This document shows positions 45,662-56,290 of a stretch of 64,000 nt of DNA, one piece after another. The stretch's first letter is position 1, and every line of letters starts with the position of its first letter. This DNA comes from Rhipicephalus microplus (Eukaryota; Arthropoda; Arachnida; Ixodida; Ixodidae): NCBI RefSeq assembly GCF_043290135.1, contig NC_134702.1, forward strand, positions 193,658,491 through 193,722,490. Direction: 5' to 3'. The notes beneath the pieces were generated by a model, which saw nothing but the letters and a program-made list of their open reading frames with translations, was not told the origin of the DNA and searched no databases. Made by a program: the position numbers and the translations under genes.

Positions 45662-45825
45662 GGCGCTCGCAAGATTGTTCCGACGGCACTGTCCGAGGCA
45701 CTGAACAAGCTTCACAAGACCCCCCAGAAGATGTCTCCGCCAACAGCTCCACGTCTGAGTGCCCTAGAGAAAATGATGACTATGCTTTTATTGCAGCTGT
45801 TTTTAATGTGCTATTTCATGTTTAG
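45662..45825 (+). CDS. THAP-domain gene, further exon (possible end)
   Basis: The acceptor gagacttccgcag enters in phase 1, in frame with the previous exon. It reads RSQDCSDGTVRGTEQASQ and then an acidic/Ser stretch DPPEDVSANSSTSECPREND, before an intron-like hydrophobic read to TAG at 45823. A donor inside is not obvious. Alternatively the transcript skips to the small exon 45826-45878 (acceptor tttcatgtttag, donor AAAAT/GTAAGG). The structure from here on is unresolved. Confidence 0.45.
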
Positions 45826-46070
45826 GACATTCTGAGGAAACTATCCTCAAAAGGACACTACGTGTGCACTTACAAAATGTAAGGGTGGGCTCTCAGTGAT
45901 TTCCATTTTTTTGTGCATTGTCAACATTGTGAATGGTTTGTTTTTAGGTAGTGGAATCGAAAACTTTGCACCACAGAAAGTTGTGCACCTTGGGTCTGAA
46001 AGAGCGAGGAAAGTGCTCGTATGGGATTAGTTGTTCTTCGCTTTTACATCCATTGTTTTGTTTATTGCAG

Positions 46071-46270
46071 TGCGTTCCTGTGTGCCAGCGACAATGTTTC
46101 CATCAATGAAGTACAAGCAAACCATTAAACATCTGCAAGCCAAAGTAGCAGCACAGCGGAAAACTATCAAAAGACTGCGGAGACAGCCTCACCAAACTAA
46201 CCACTCATTCGTTGCATACATTGTTTTGGTTATCCGCTATGATGAGTATGGACACTGTGTATTCGCTTGA
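46071..46270 (+). CDS. Coiled-coil exon, probable C-terminus of THAP gene
   Basis: After a good acceptor (gttttgtttattgcag) the phase-1 frame reads ATMFPSMKYKQTIKHLQAKV, then AAQRKTIKRLRRQPHQTNHS, to a TGA at 46268. A basic heptad-patterned helix after a THAP domain is common in this family and usually mediates dimerisation. Linkage to the upstream exons depends on an exon ending in phase 1 that I could not settle. Confidence 0.5.
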
Positions 46271-47195
46271 AGTGATTTGCATAACCTTAAAAAGAGTGTT
46301 GAGTATCCTGTCTGTATTTTTGTAGCAAATGCGGGCGAACTGTACACTTTCCTGTGGGTCGCTTGGTCACTGTGTATGCTTTATCTCTCCAGCTCAAGTA
46401 ATATATCGATAACAAAACCGCTTGTTGAAATGTCTTCGAGCGGGTAAGGAACACAGTATGAAGTGGGCACAGTTCACGTTATCACGCTTTTTGTATTTTA
46501 GCTTCTCATCAACCTCCTCATCTCGCCCATAAAAAATTTCAAAAGAATACCCAAACTTGTAGCGTTGGATGGGGCTGTGGACGCTGCCATTTTATTTTTA
46601 TATAGCTTGTGAGTGATGACGTACGATGTAGAGCCTTTGTGAAAAATAATGAGCCAAAGTGGTTTCCTTCTGCTATTTCTTAGCCCTGTAATACCGCTCT
46701 CGTCACACCAATTAAGGTCCACAATTCTGGATAAGTGATGACTACAATCTATTTTAGCTCGCAAGCGTCACAGCAACACCCAGACGCAAATCACTTGGGA
46801 TCTTATGTTTTTGATGAAGGCGACGCATAAGAAGAGCCACAAGACCTGCCAGTGTTGTAGCATAAAGTTTGTCTTTCACGTAGTGAGCAAGCTGCAAAGC
46901 ACTACCTTTCTGAGGACAAGCAGGAATCAAGTCTGCTTTTTTTAATTTTGGGCTAGCTGTTCTTAAGCACAGCCAGCACACTGCACCTTTGCCTTTCCGC
47001 TATATTGTGTCGTGTGGTTTCTGTGCACTCTTTTTTTCTATGCATTATTTTGGTTAACCCCAGGCGTGATTCGCGACTTCATTGCTGTGTATATGTCACT
47101 TCTTCCTTCTTCTTCAGCATTGTGCGCTGTGTTTTTGCCATAGATCCTTGTGTCATATTGTGCTTTTTATATTCTCAGACTCTACCTTGCCTTTG
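46271..47195. other. Probable 3' UTR of the THAP gene
   Basis: No + frame continues. Two minus-strand frames (46498-46764 and 46754-46981) are open in different phases. They are the longest unexplained frames here, but I recognise no domain, so I leave them uncalled. Confidence 0.35.
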
Positions 47196-47201
47196 AATAA
47201 A
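47196..47201 (+). terminator. Poly(A) signal AATAAA
   Basis: AATAAA follows a T-rich run and is itself followed by 'ctttgtctctttgactg', a GT/T-rich downstream element. It is the first good poly(A) site after the coiled-coil exon on the + strand. Confidence 0.5.
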
Positions 47202-47240
47202 ACATTGCGGATACTTTGTCTCTTTGACTGATATATACAT

Positions 47241-47271
47241 TGATCACTTGTTCCAAAAGAACAAGTGATCA
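47241..47271. repeat. Perfect 13-bp palindromic stem-loop
   Basis: TGATCACTTGTTC (47241-47253), loop CAAAA, GAACAAGTGATCA (47259-47271). The arms are exact reverse complements. It lies 40 bases after the poly(A) signal. Confidence 0.85.
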
Positions 47272-49125
47272 AGTGAACAAAAGAACAAGAACAAGCGCGA
47301 TGAATAAAATCGTAGTGAATTATCACTACCTGCGTCTCTCTTTATTACAACTTAATCGAAATAAAAATAAAAAAATAAAAATTCAAAATTTGCGCCAGTG
47401 AAACCGAAACAGGAAGCGCACGCCACTTGCTCTCACCAACCACCAGGTGTGCTAGGGTCGATTGGGCCGCTGGGGTCTACGGGAGTGTCCACTCTTCACC
47501 TTTTTTTATTTCTCTATGTTTTGCATACCATCTATCTATTTGAGTGAAACGCATCAAGGTACGTTAAACTAAAGGTGTTGTCACACACCTCACTTGCCGC
47601 GTACGCAACAAAACTTTCACAGCGTACGCAACTTCTCCGTACGCCTAACTAAAAGTGTCTGGTGACGCTGGCGCTCACCGGGGTGTTGCGCAGCCGAGAA
47701 ACCTCTGGAAGCGCAAAGCGCGCAATGATGTATCGGTGTTTCTCACTGCAATATGCCAATCGCTGCTAGTGAGCAATGAGAAAACGAAGACTGATTGGGC
47801 GCAAAGACCTGCAGTCCGAATGTGCACACGGCAAATTATTATCGTTCATCAGCGCATGGAAAAAGATATCCCGTCTATTCAGGTCAAGATCCAGCGCCTA
47901 ATATAAGGGGTGCCCAGTGAACGGCTGCGCAGCGCATGCAGTCAGTTTTTTTAGTCAAGAAACTCCCTAGCAGATGCTGCGTGCGTCGGTATTGCCAGAC
48001 AATAGAGGGGGGGGAGAGTAGGAGAGGAAAGAGAAGGGGAGCGGATGCGCAAGTGCAGGGAGTCTATAAACGCCTCGGGGAAAGATGCCTGGACGAGAAA
48101 GAGGGGGAGCAAGCGTAGGTTAGCAGATTCTCCCTGCGTCAGCGTAGCTAGGTGAGAGAGGTAGGAGTGTAGAAGGGAAGAAAGAAAGCGTACGTGCGAG
48201 CGCATAAAGACAGTCACGCCACACACCAGACTGAGCTCGACCCTAAGCTGCCTCGAATCTAATAGTTTAAATTGCGGAAAATGCTTGATGTATATAGAGT
48301 AGAGAAAGAACATCGTCGTTGATTGTCTTACATGACAGAGTGTCATGCCCTGGTGAAGATTTCATGCGTAAAAAAAACTATCTCACTTTCGGGTCTGTGC
48401 AAATAGAGCGTAAAATGCCGAGCAAGCATGTGCTTACGCTGAAAAATGATCCAGGCAGACACACACACGTTCACAAGTGCTCACGCAAACGCATACACAT
48501 GAACATACCTCCATGTTTACACACAGAGTCAAGCGACGTAAGCTAATCACGTGTGTATACTGTTTAAAATAGAAAAGTAAAACAAGTCTTCACAGAGGCG
48601 GTTGAGCGTTTATCGCGCATTGTTTTGCTCCTAAAGCGAAGAAAAGAACGCAATTTCATGCGAAGAACGGCAAGCAGATCAAAACTTACAGCACGCACCT
48701 CATACAGAAAGCACGCATGAAATGAGTACACATGACACGAGCGTGGACAAACAACCATCTCAGTCCGATGCCTCAAGCACGATGCTCAAGAAAAGACGCA
48801 CGAAACGAACGCACAAACATACGCAGGACTAGCGCGAAGCACTCTCACGATTGCTACTTCATTGTAGGTGAGCAGCGTGCTCTTGTAATGAACGTAACCA
48901 CGCCAGCGAGCAAAGTGACCTTCGTGCTTTTCTGAATCACGAGTGTGATCTGCAGGAGAGACAATACCCCGTGGAGGCGCGTGTTCAAAGAACCGCGAGA
49001 GGCGTGCAACGCTCAAGTCCCTTATTATAGAAAAAGTAGCCGCACTGCCCTACATATGTTCTTCAATGTGTCCAATCCTTATCTCTAGAGTGTCCAAACT
49101 TTATATCCTCTCCCGAACAGTCACC
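47272..49125. other. No gene seen
   Basis: Includes a purine-rich stretch (48000-48120) and CA-rich words near 48460. No motif-bearing frame or nameable repeat. Confidence 0.45.
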
Positions 49126-49207
49126 ATGCGGGCGCCGGCTCTATTACCCGGCTCGTGGCACTCCCCTATAGAGAAGCTTATAACACGCACGCTGTTCATG
49201 ACCTATG
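49126..49207 (+). CDS. Candidate first coding exon
   Basis: ATG in good context (CACCATGC) opens MRAPALLPGSWHSPIEKLIT then RTLFMTY and meets a strong donor, CTATG/GTAAGTGG, in phase 1. No domain is recognisable and no partner exon is proven; 49988 is one possible acceptor. Confidence 0.25.
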
Positions 49208-49987
49208 GTAAGTGGCGGCTCGTAGGGTTAGAGCGGGGAAAGAAGTGTGCGTGTCGTGGCGGCGCGCAGTTCAAAGACAGACGTTATACATTCCGAAAAA
49301 TATCCAGGAACTTTACCCAACCCGAGCCCGGTGTGCAATCTCGCTACTGACGATGTAAACATGGTGCCATGGTGAATTACGGCGTAAAACACTGTGTAAT
49401 GAAATGTTCAAGATATTCCGGTAGCTGATTTTGATTTATAGGCAGGGTGGCAGTCCACTGCTCCCATCACTAGGCCACAGGCGCGTCCCCCTAAGAGCAG
49501 CATAGGACACGTTCTGCAGTGGCCAGCGTGCAAGAAAGGGCCTTCACGGGAAAAGCGCGTCTTGCATAGAGCTGACAGTGCTAACTGGACATTATTAATG
49601 CAAGCCAGCATGAGCAGACCTCTAGGTCACGTTTAGAACGCAGGCAGAAATCAGAACCTTTTGTGGGGCATGCTTAGTCATGTTGTTCGAAATGGCTACA
49701 AAAAAAAACAACAAAGACTAAGGACCAAAACATGAAGGAGCCTCATTGGCAACTTCACCTATTTACCAAACAATATAGAAGAGTATAAAAGGCGACTGAC
49801 CTTCAAGTATGTCTAGTTGGTAGTGGTGCTGTTCGCTGTTTCAGATTCATCACCACTTGTTGCGTTGTAATCATTTTATACGTGGTAGAATATCATCAAG
49901 TAAAAATTATGCTATCCTAGTTGACAACCACTTATAAAAAAATTCTTATCAATTGCTGTTGTATTTTTTTCTTTGTGCTTCTTGCAG

Positions 49988-50119
49988 GGCAAAATCTATG
50001 GCTGCGTTGGAGCAGAACACAGGGGCAACGACGAAAACAAAGCAGCAGGCAGCGAAATACCGCCTTTGCTTGGGGCCAAAAACTACGGGCCGTCAGTGCA
50101 TCGCGGTACTTCTCCATAA
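49988..50119 (+). CDS. Candidate terminal exon
   Basis: A very strong polypyrimidine tract (tgtatttttttctttgtgct) and tcttgcag precede the exon. All three entry phases give 43-50 open codons; phase 0 reads GKIYGCVGAEHRGNDENKAA and ends at TAA 50117-50119. AATAAA at about 50577 could serve as its poly(A) signal. The frame and gene are not known. A minus-strand frame (49932-50213) covers the same DNA. Confidence 0.3.
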   Translation, partial: GKIYGCVGAEHRGNDENKAAGSEIPPLLGAKNYGPSVHRGTSP

Positions 50120-50689
50120 GAACTAAGGATTTGTCGTGAAGATCAAAAAGCGATTTGCCAGTGATGACACACTCAACAAATCCGGGCCCATACTGCGTCG
50201 GTGCACTCAACAATACGAATGATGCACGAGTACAAAACGTCGCGGTGGTTGACAGTGCTTTATTGAGGGTGAAAAATTGAGCCCGTCTAAGGAAGCCAAC
50301 TGGTATTTATGTCACGATACAAAGAAACCGCCAATTTGATAGCATTTCATTTAATTTTTGTCGCTCGTTAGATGGGGCACGTAGAAACCCTAATTTCGCG
50401 CATTTCCTTGTTGTATGAAGGCTGTTATATTTCCCCTGCAGATCCGTCATATCTACATTTTATAGCAAGTATGTTTTGTTTTCGTACGTGATTTGGAATT
50501 TTTCAACCTTTACAGGTTTTTCATGATGTTTTCTGTAGCAATGTGCGGGGCATATCAGTTGTTTCTGTAACGGTCCCAAATAAACTTCTGCATATTTAGA
50601 CTCGAAAATGCACTCAAGTACACTTATGTTAACTTTGCGTGATCCAAGTGTATACTTTTTTACACAGCGAAAGCCCACGTAGTAACTCA

Positions 50690-51168
50690 TTACAAGAAGG
50701 GCTACAATGCTTTTTTTACGAGTAAAACATGTATCATTTCACTCATCAATGTTTTTCTTGCACATCAAAACTTGTGCTTTTCGCATACCCAGTGTAGTAG
50801 ACGTCTTATAATCATTTGGTAATACTTTGTTAGCCGTTTAGCAACATGTGCATTGTTTTATGATTGACCATACGCTGTTTTCTTGTTTTATTTGTTGTTT
50901 TTTTCTCTTTATGGTTTGCTTATTTTATGTAAACCTGATACTGATGTAGTTTTGATGCATTTTCTTTTTATTTCCTAATTTCTTGAAGTTTTGAAAATTG
51001 ACGTCAAATTGTTTTTCCATGTTTGTGCTCTGCGGATTTGTAATGCCGAGTGAAAAGGGGTAGAAGCCTCGTCAAGCTGCTAACATACCAGCTTTTTGCT
51101 CCTATTTTTGCGTTTTCTTTCCGTAAAGAGATTCCTCAATAAAAAACTGAAATGAAATGAAATGAAGT
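50690..51168 (+). mobile_element. LINE 3' UTR with (ATGAA)n tail
   Basis: A T-rich region free of frames runs into 'agagattcctcaataaaaaa' and then (TGAAA/ATGAA)n at about 51148-51166. An AATAAA next to a pentanucleotide tail marks the 3' end of a CR1/L2-type non-LTR copy in + orientation. The coding part is missing or unrecognisable; the left edge is approximate. Confidence 0.5.
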
Positions 51169-53250
51169 TGACTGCTTTCTGGGGGATCGTTTGAAGCATC
51201 CTCATTCTCAACTTGTTTTCAAATATCCTTGACCCATTATGACTCATCCCAAACAGTTCGTGTGGGCACAACTTGCAGTGACGAACCACACTTACAAAAG
51301 CTAAAGCTCGACCTTACAATGATTCATTGTGTCCGAATGAATGCTGCCACCATGTCGTAGCAGATTTTTCCACGTAAGTTGTCCGTGCCAACGTACCGCC
51401 TTGACTTTTCTTCCTGTCATTGGTTAGGTTATTCAATCGCTTATATATTAGCCGTGGTACAAAAATATTCACAAGATGACGTGCGATAAGACGTCCTAAT
51501 TATGTGACAGATCATTAAAGTTTGTGAAGTCATTAGGTTCCCGCTATGACGTGCCAACGTATGACGTCACCACATATTAGCGTAACGTGGTCAAGGGTAG
51601 TGCAATCACAGATGCATGGGAAAGAAGGTAAGGCGTCTCTTGTTTAGGAGGTAGTCAATATCCACGTAACGCGCAAAATTTTGAGGGATGGCGGGGAAGA
51701 GTTGCTACTTTTTCAACTTCGACGCATCTTAGGTATACGTAACCGACCCGGTAAGTTTTGTAATCTGTGTTGTATGGTGTGTCGTGTTGAAACCATTACA
51801 AAAGTTGCACTCAAGCAAGGTCGAGAAGAAATTTACGCTTTTGCACGAGTATAGTTCATGACTTTCCTGATGTGAGAATTTCGGCGAAAATTGCACTTTT
51901 ACGGGAACAGCGCTAGTTCTTTTTGTTCTCCTTCTATGATGGATCATGCGCAATGCAGGGGATTTGCCGAAAAGTAGGCAATTTTTTCCCCGTATTTTCT
52001 TTACGAATATAAGCTATAACTACTAGTCGCATGTCCCAACCTCGCGTTTTTTTTCCTTGAGCGCCCATCACCTTCATCATTGAAGTATATGGGTATGCAA
52101 TAAATACGCACTTGATGTATTTTTAATCGCCATCTTTTTGGGACAAAAAAGTGCTTCGATTTCAATTTTCGCTTGGAAATCTGCTTTACGCATGAAAAAG
52201 TCTATACGAACCGTTATGCGCCAAAGTTTCCTATTGGTTGCCGATGGCAACTGATTCAGATTGTTTTTCCGAGAAATGGAGTGATAATAAAGACATAACG
52301 TAATATCGACTTTCAAGTCACTATGGGCAAATAAAGGTCGTTAATCATAAATCGTGGTGTATTTCGAGAACATGCCTTACAAACACATTGCGTTTCTAAC
52401 ATGTGAGATCGCGTGGTTGAATTGTTCAAGAATGGCAGCAAGTGTTACTACTACAACAATAAGAACAGCTATTATTCCTTGCAGTTGGTGTACTGTTAAG
52501 GCAACAGGCGCCAGCAAGAGCAAAATTTGTGCAATTGAGAGACTGGAACAAAAGCAATAAAAACGAAACAACTTATTTGAAGGTTGCTAAAGGAGTCCTA
52601 ATATCAACCCTTTGGACGTGGCGCGAAAGCTGATCATACTAGCTGCTAATTATTATCAGCCGAGTCAAGTCTCACAGTGCGCCCAGCAAACAAAGTTAAC
52701 AAGCACAGGCCGAAGTTGCGCCCATCATTAAAGCGGACTCTCTTTATACTGGGGCTAGTTTTTACTCTGTTCAGAGCAGCCGAAGGCTCCTAAAGCTCGC
52801 CATATTGCACACTTTTGCTATTGGCCTATAGCTAACACATATGAAACGAGCCACTTTAACGACATGACCTTCTTACCATGCATTGTGGGCACATGCTGGA
52901 GCCACGGCCTTAGTACATAAACAATTTCACGGTGTAGAAACGAAATATTATACCGGGTGCTTCCATTGGCTGGGAACAGAGAATATATTGTGCCCTAAGT
53001 CGGTGTACCGTATCTGTGTAATTGTATCCCGAATGGAATTTAGGTCGCTCCCCTACAATCACTTGGCAGAAAGAAAGAGGACAGAACGAGAACACTTCAT
53101 AAAGGTAACTTATTAAGGATGTCGCAAAAGTAAACAAACTCGGCTTTTGGTGTAAAGGGCTGAAAAGATGGTGTCAGAGTAGTGACTATAGCTATGCAGA
53201 ATAGCTATCTTCTCGCCAATACGTGGGTATCCCTTATACAAAAATTTTCA
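51169..53250. other. No gene seen
   Basis: AT-rich, with TGACGTCA-like words at 51480-51590. No frame has a motif. Confidence 0.45.
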
Positions 53251-53251
53251 C

Positions 53252-53400
53252 GTTCAGTGTCCCAAAACTACAATATGATTATGAGAGACGCCGCAGGGGA
53301 AGGCTCTCTGGAGTTCTTTAACATGCACCTTATTTTAGGCACACGGGCCTCAAGCATTTTCACTTGCATCGAGAATGCGGCTACCACAACCGGGTTCCAC
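53252..53400 (-). mobile_element. Truncated Ruka-like SINE
   Basis: Read on the minus strand it starts at the box B end (TGGAACCCGGTTGTGG..) and continues through 'cattctcgatgcaagtgaaa', 'ttgaggcccgtgtgcctaaa', 'aaagaactccagag' and 'cgtctctcataatcatattg' to 'tagttttgggacactgaac'. The tRNA half upstream of box B is missing. Confidence 0.7.
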
Positions 53401-53545
53401 GAAACGTTCCTGATGGTCCAAGTTTCACGCGACAAAATGCGGTACGTGCAACTAGTACAGCCGGAACGTAGACAGTCGTAACCGTGACGCAGTGCAACTG
53501 ATTTCTCGCTCATTTTCATTTGGATCGTAAGTCGACCTCGTCAAC

Positions 53546-54038
53546 TTAAAGGAATACTAAACACATGACTTGGCTTATATGGATAAACTGAGCTCTGAGA
53601 AATCTAATGCCTCAAGTTTAACTGTCCTTAATTGATTATTAGCGGAAAAAATGAAAGTTGAAGTTTCATTTTTATATTTCGCAACAAAACCTCACCACTT
53701 GACGTAGCACTTTTCGCAATGTGTTTTTTGTATTCTCGCTTAATTAGCTAAATGAAAATTTCAAAAACTTCGTATACTAGGTCCGTTGTATGAACAGATG
53801 ATAATGTATGCCTTTTTATTGAGTAGAAGCTACGCGGGACCCACTAAACATCTGCAAATTTCATTACGTCATGGGTTTTGGTACGGGAAGCTTACTGAGG
53901 CGTCTGCACCCACATTTTCGTTTTGCACATTTTCTCGCTTACCGATCGTCAGGTTGCGATAAGCGTGATGTTTTCGGCATTAATCTGTTGTACTTCACTA
54001 ACACGTGAAAAATGCTTTTGTGCGGTATTGTCCTTTAA
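53546..54038. mobile_element. MITE candidate with TTAA ends
   Basis: The segment begins TTAAAGGAATAC and ends GTATTGTCCTTTAA, giving imperfect terminal inverted repeats (TTAAAGGAxxxxAC type) and TTAA at both tips, as in piggyBac-related MITEs. It is about 490 bp, AT-rich and non-coding. The internal 'tctaatgcctcaagtttaac' block looks like a recurrent tick repeat. Confidence 0.5.
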
Positions 54039-54540
54039 GAATTTAAAATTTAAATAAAATGGGTCTACTTACAATAGTGTGAATACTGTACTTACTATAG
54101 AAAGTTTTTTCCAAAAAAAACTCGGTGTGGCTAAACGCAGTTACGCCTTGGTGTGCGTAGCGATAGCCTAGTGGTATGGTTAATCTTAAGACAGATTCAG
54201 TTGAGCCTCCGCAACAGTATCGCAGACACAGCCTGCCACGGCAATGGCTGGCAGGCTGCGCTGCGTACGCCAAACTAAATATGCTTATTGTTAGGCTTGG
54301 TTCTCTGCACCGTTACACTTCTCGAGGCATGCGGCTCGCTCTTCTTCCATCTTCTTGGTTCACTGCCTCCTTTTCGTTTCGTTCGGACGACGAAGCCTGG
54401 CTTCTTTGTCTTTCCGACTCAATTTTCATATATGTAAATGAATGCAACCAAACCGCTTCTGGTATATATACGATGCAACGCCGGCCCCTTTTTTGTGAAG
54501 TTTCAACAGCGTGACTCAATGCGGATAGAGTAAAACAAGC

Positions 54541-54610
54541 ACGCACGGACGCACACAAGCATACACAAACACAGACACACACACACACACACAAACAAAA
54601 AACAAACAAA
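54541..54610. repeat. (CA)n-rich low-complexity stretch
   Basis: CA dinucleotides and ACAA words. A minus-strand frame through it encodes a Cys-Val repeat by chance. Confidence 0.85.
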
Positions 54611-56040
54611 CAACGCTTACTTCCACTGAAAACGCTGTTACGACGCGGTTGCACTGGCTACGCCTCTGTCATTTCGTCTGATCATGCGGCAAGCGGTGCG
54701 GCTGCCGGCTACGGTAAAACGGCGAAAATGCAGCCACTAAAGCTCTCATTACAAATGGGAAACATGTCTTGTTGCTACAAAGAAATGACAATGTGTATCA
54801 CCTTTTCGTTTTCTTCTCAACGGAGACAAAGTTGCACTATCCAACGTCAGTGAGCTTTCAAAAAAAACGCAAGACGCGGCTAGGGACCTCTCACAGCAGC
54901 ATGCAAGCCGAGCCATGTCATTTGATGGTTGTCAACCCATCAGCATTATAGCCCATTCAGTCAGTTCAGGAGTCTCCCACTCACTGCGGTCTGCGAGCCG
55001 CGTTACCGAACTTTAGTCCCACAAGGGCCGATAATGATGGTGACAGCAAATGGGGGGGGGGGGGGGGTGCACAGAGGCTGAATAAAACGTCTTTTAAATT
55101 GATGATTTGATGAAACGCATTTGATAAAACGATTTTCCCATGTAACGTGGATCTGCAATTTCTGGTTGAGTTTGGCACCAGGTTACGAAAAGCGTATCGG
55201 CACTGGCTCACACAATGAATAAAATCTAGACGCGGATTCTGAAATAGCTGTTGTATCACGGTGATGCTTCAGTCCACAGCGAGCGCATGTGGTGCCTACC
55301 GAAAAAAAACTATGATTGAGACGAGTTCAGCCTCTATAGAATATCTGAACAAAATACTAGTATTTGCAATAGGCTAGAAACCAATGTGAGCACTGTTTAG
55401 CGAAGTCACAAAATGTTATTCCGTGTGAAGTGGCTGGCTGCCACCGAGAGGGATGCGGGCCTATGTCTTGGTCTGGCTGTGCCTTGATTTACACGCCACA
55501 AACTGTCTGACTAAAGTTTCATTTAGCTGGGTGGAGCGGAGAACTGGAGAGGTGCTGGAGGGGCAGCTCTGCTTACCAGCTGACCACATTTGCACCTCAC
55601 ATATGATAACACAACTTGTTGCCTTTTCGACTCACAGCAGTCGGTAAAAGTGAAAGCTATATCAAATTCAAGGTCGTTGATTAGTGTGCCTCAACATGAG
55701 AAAAGCAGCCTAGGAATGACGATAGAAAGCATGACGCAGGTGTGACGTTCAATTGAGTCCTATTTAGGAAGCACATTGGGGTTATTGCATTTTTTAGGGG
55801 CGAAGCTCCACTATAGCTTAACTTTGTCATGCTTCACGCGTAACCAAGAGAAGAAGAGATGAAAAACAAAAGAAGAAGTACCTTCCAAACAGTATAATAG
55901 ATGGCGCTGTCTCCTAGAAGTACATACAAACTGCAGTTGAGGGAGGATATTCTAGGTGGCGTTTTACCGCTACTCTCTGACTGGCTGCTACCTCGAATTT
56001 GCCTGAGTACGCGGAGAACGAGTGCCTCTCTCATTCTCCT
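54611..56040. other. No gene seen
   Basis: Contains a poly-G run of about 17 at 55052-55068. Frames at 54769, 55453 and elsewhere have no motif. Confidence 0.4.
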
Positions 56041-56290
56041 GGATAGTCGCTGTACATGGCGAATCGTTGGTGGGGCATGAACGACGCAGAGCGGCGGACG
56101 CGTCGGGGACGCTTGGAGTCGGCTTTCTTGGTTCGCGTCTCGTCGATGTTACCCGCGTGCCGTCTGCATTCTCGAACGCGATCGGACGCAAGAACGCCTG
56201 CACGAACGGCTAGACGGATGGATGCTTCACCCCACTCGTCATCATTCACTCCGTGGATATGTTGTGATTTTGTTATGACACGGCAGTGAG
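56041..56290. other. GC/CpG-rich block open on both strands
   Basis: About 250 bases of CpG-rich DNA are open in several frames on both strands. One + frame (from 56056) starts MANRWWGMNDAERRTRRGRL. It may be a dispersed repeat or a promoter-proximal island; no splice sites stand out. Confidence 0.3.

Noticed and set aside
46498..46981. Minus-strand frames behind the THAP gene as a transposase
   Set aside because: I looked for P-element/THAP9 transposase motifs and saw none; the two frames are in different phases.
54313..54654. 113-codon minus frame with Cys-Val repeats
   Set aside because: The repeats come from the (CA)n stretch; no domain elsewhere in the frame.
56056..56289. AT-hook or nuclear protein frame in the CpG-rich block
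   Set aside because: Arg-rich content follows from CpG composition; frames are open on both strands and no splice sites support an exon.
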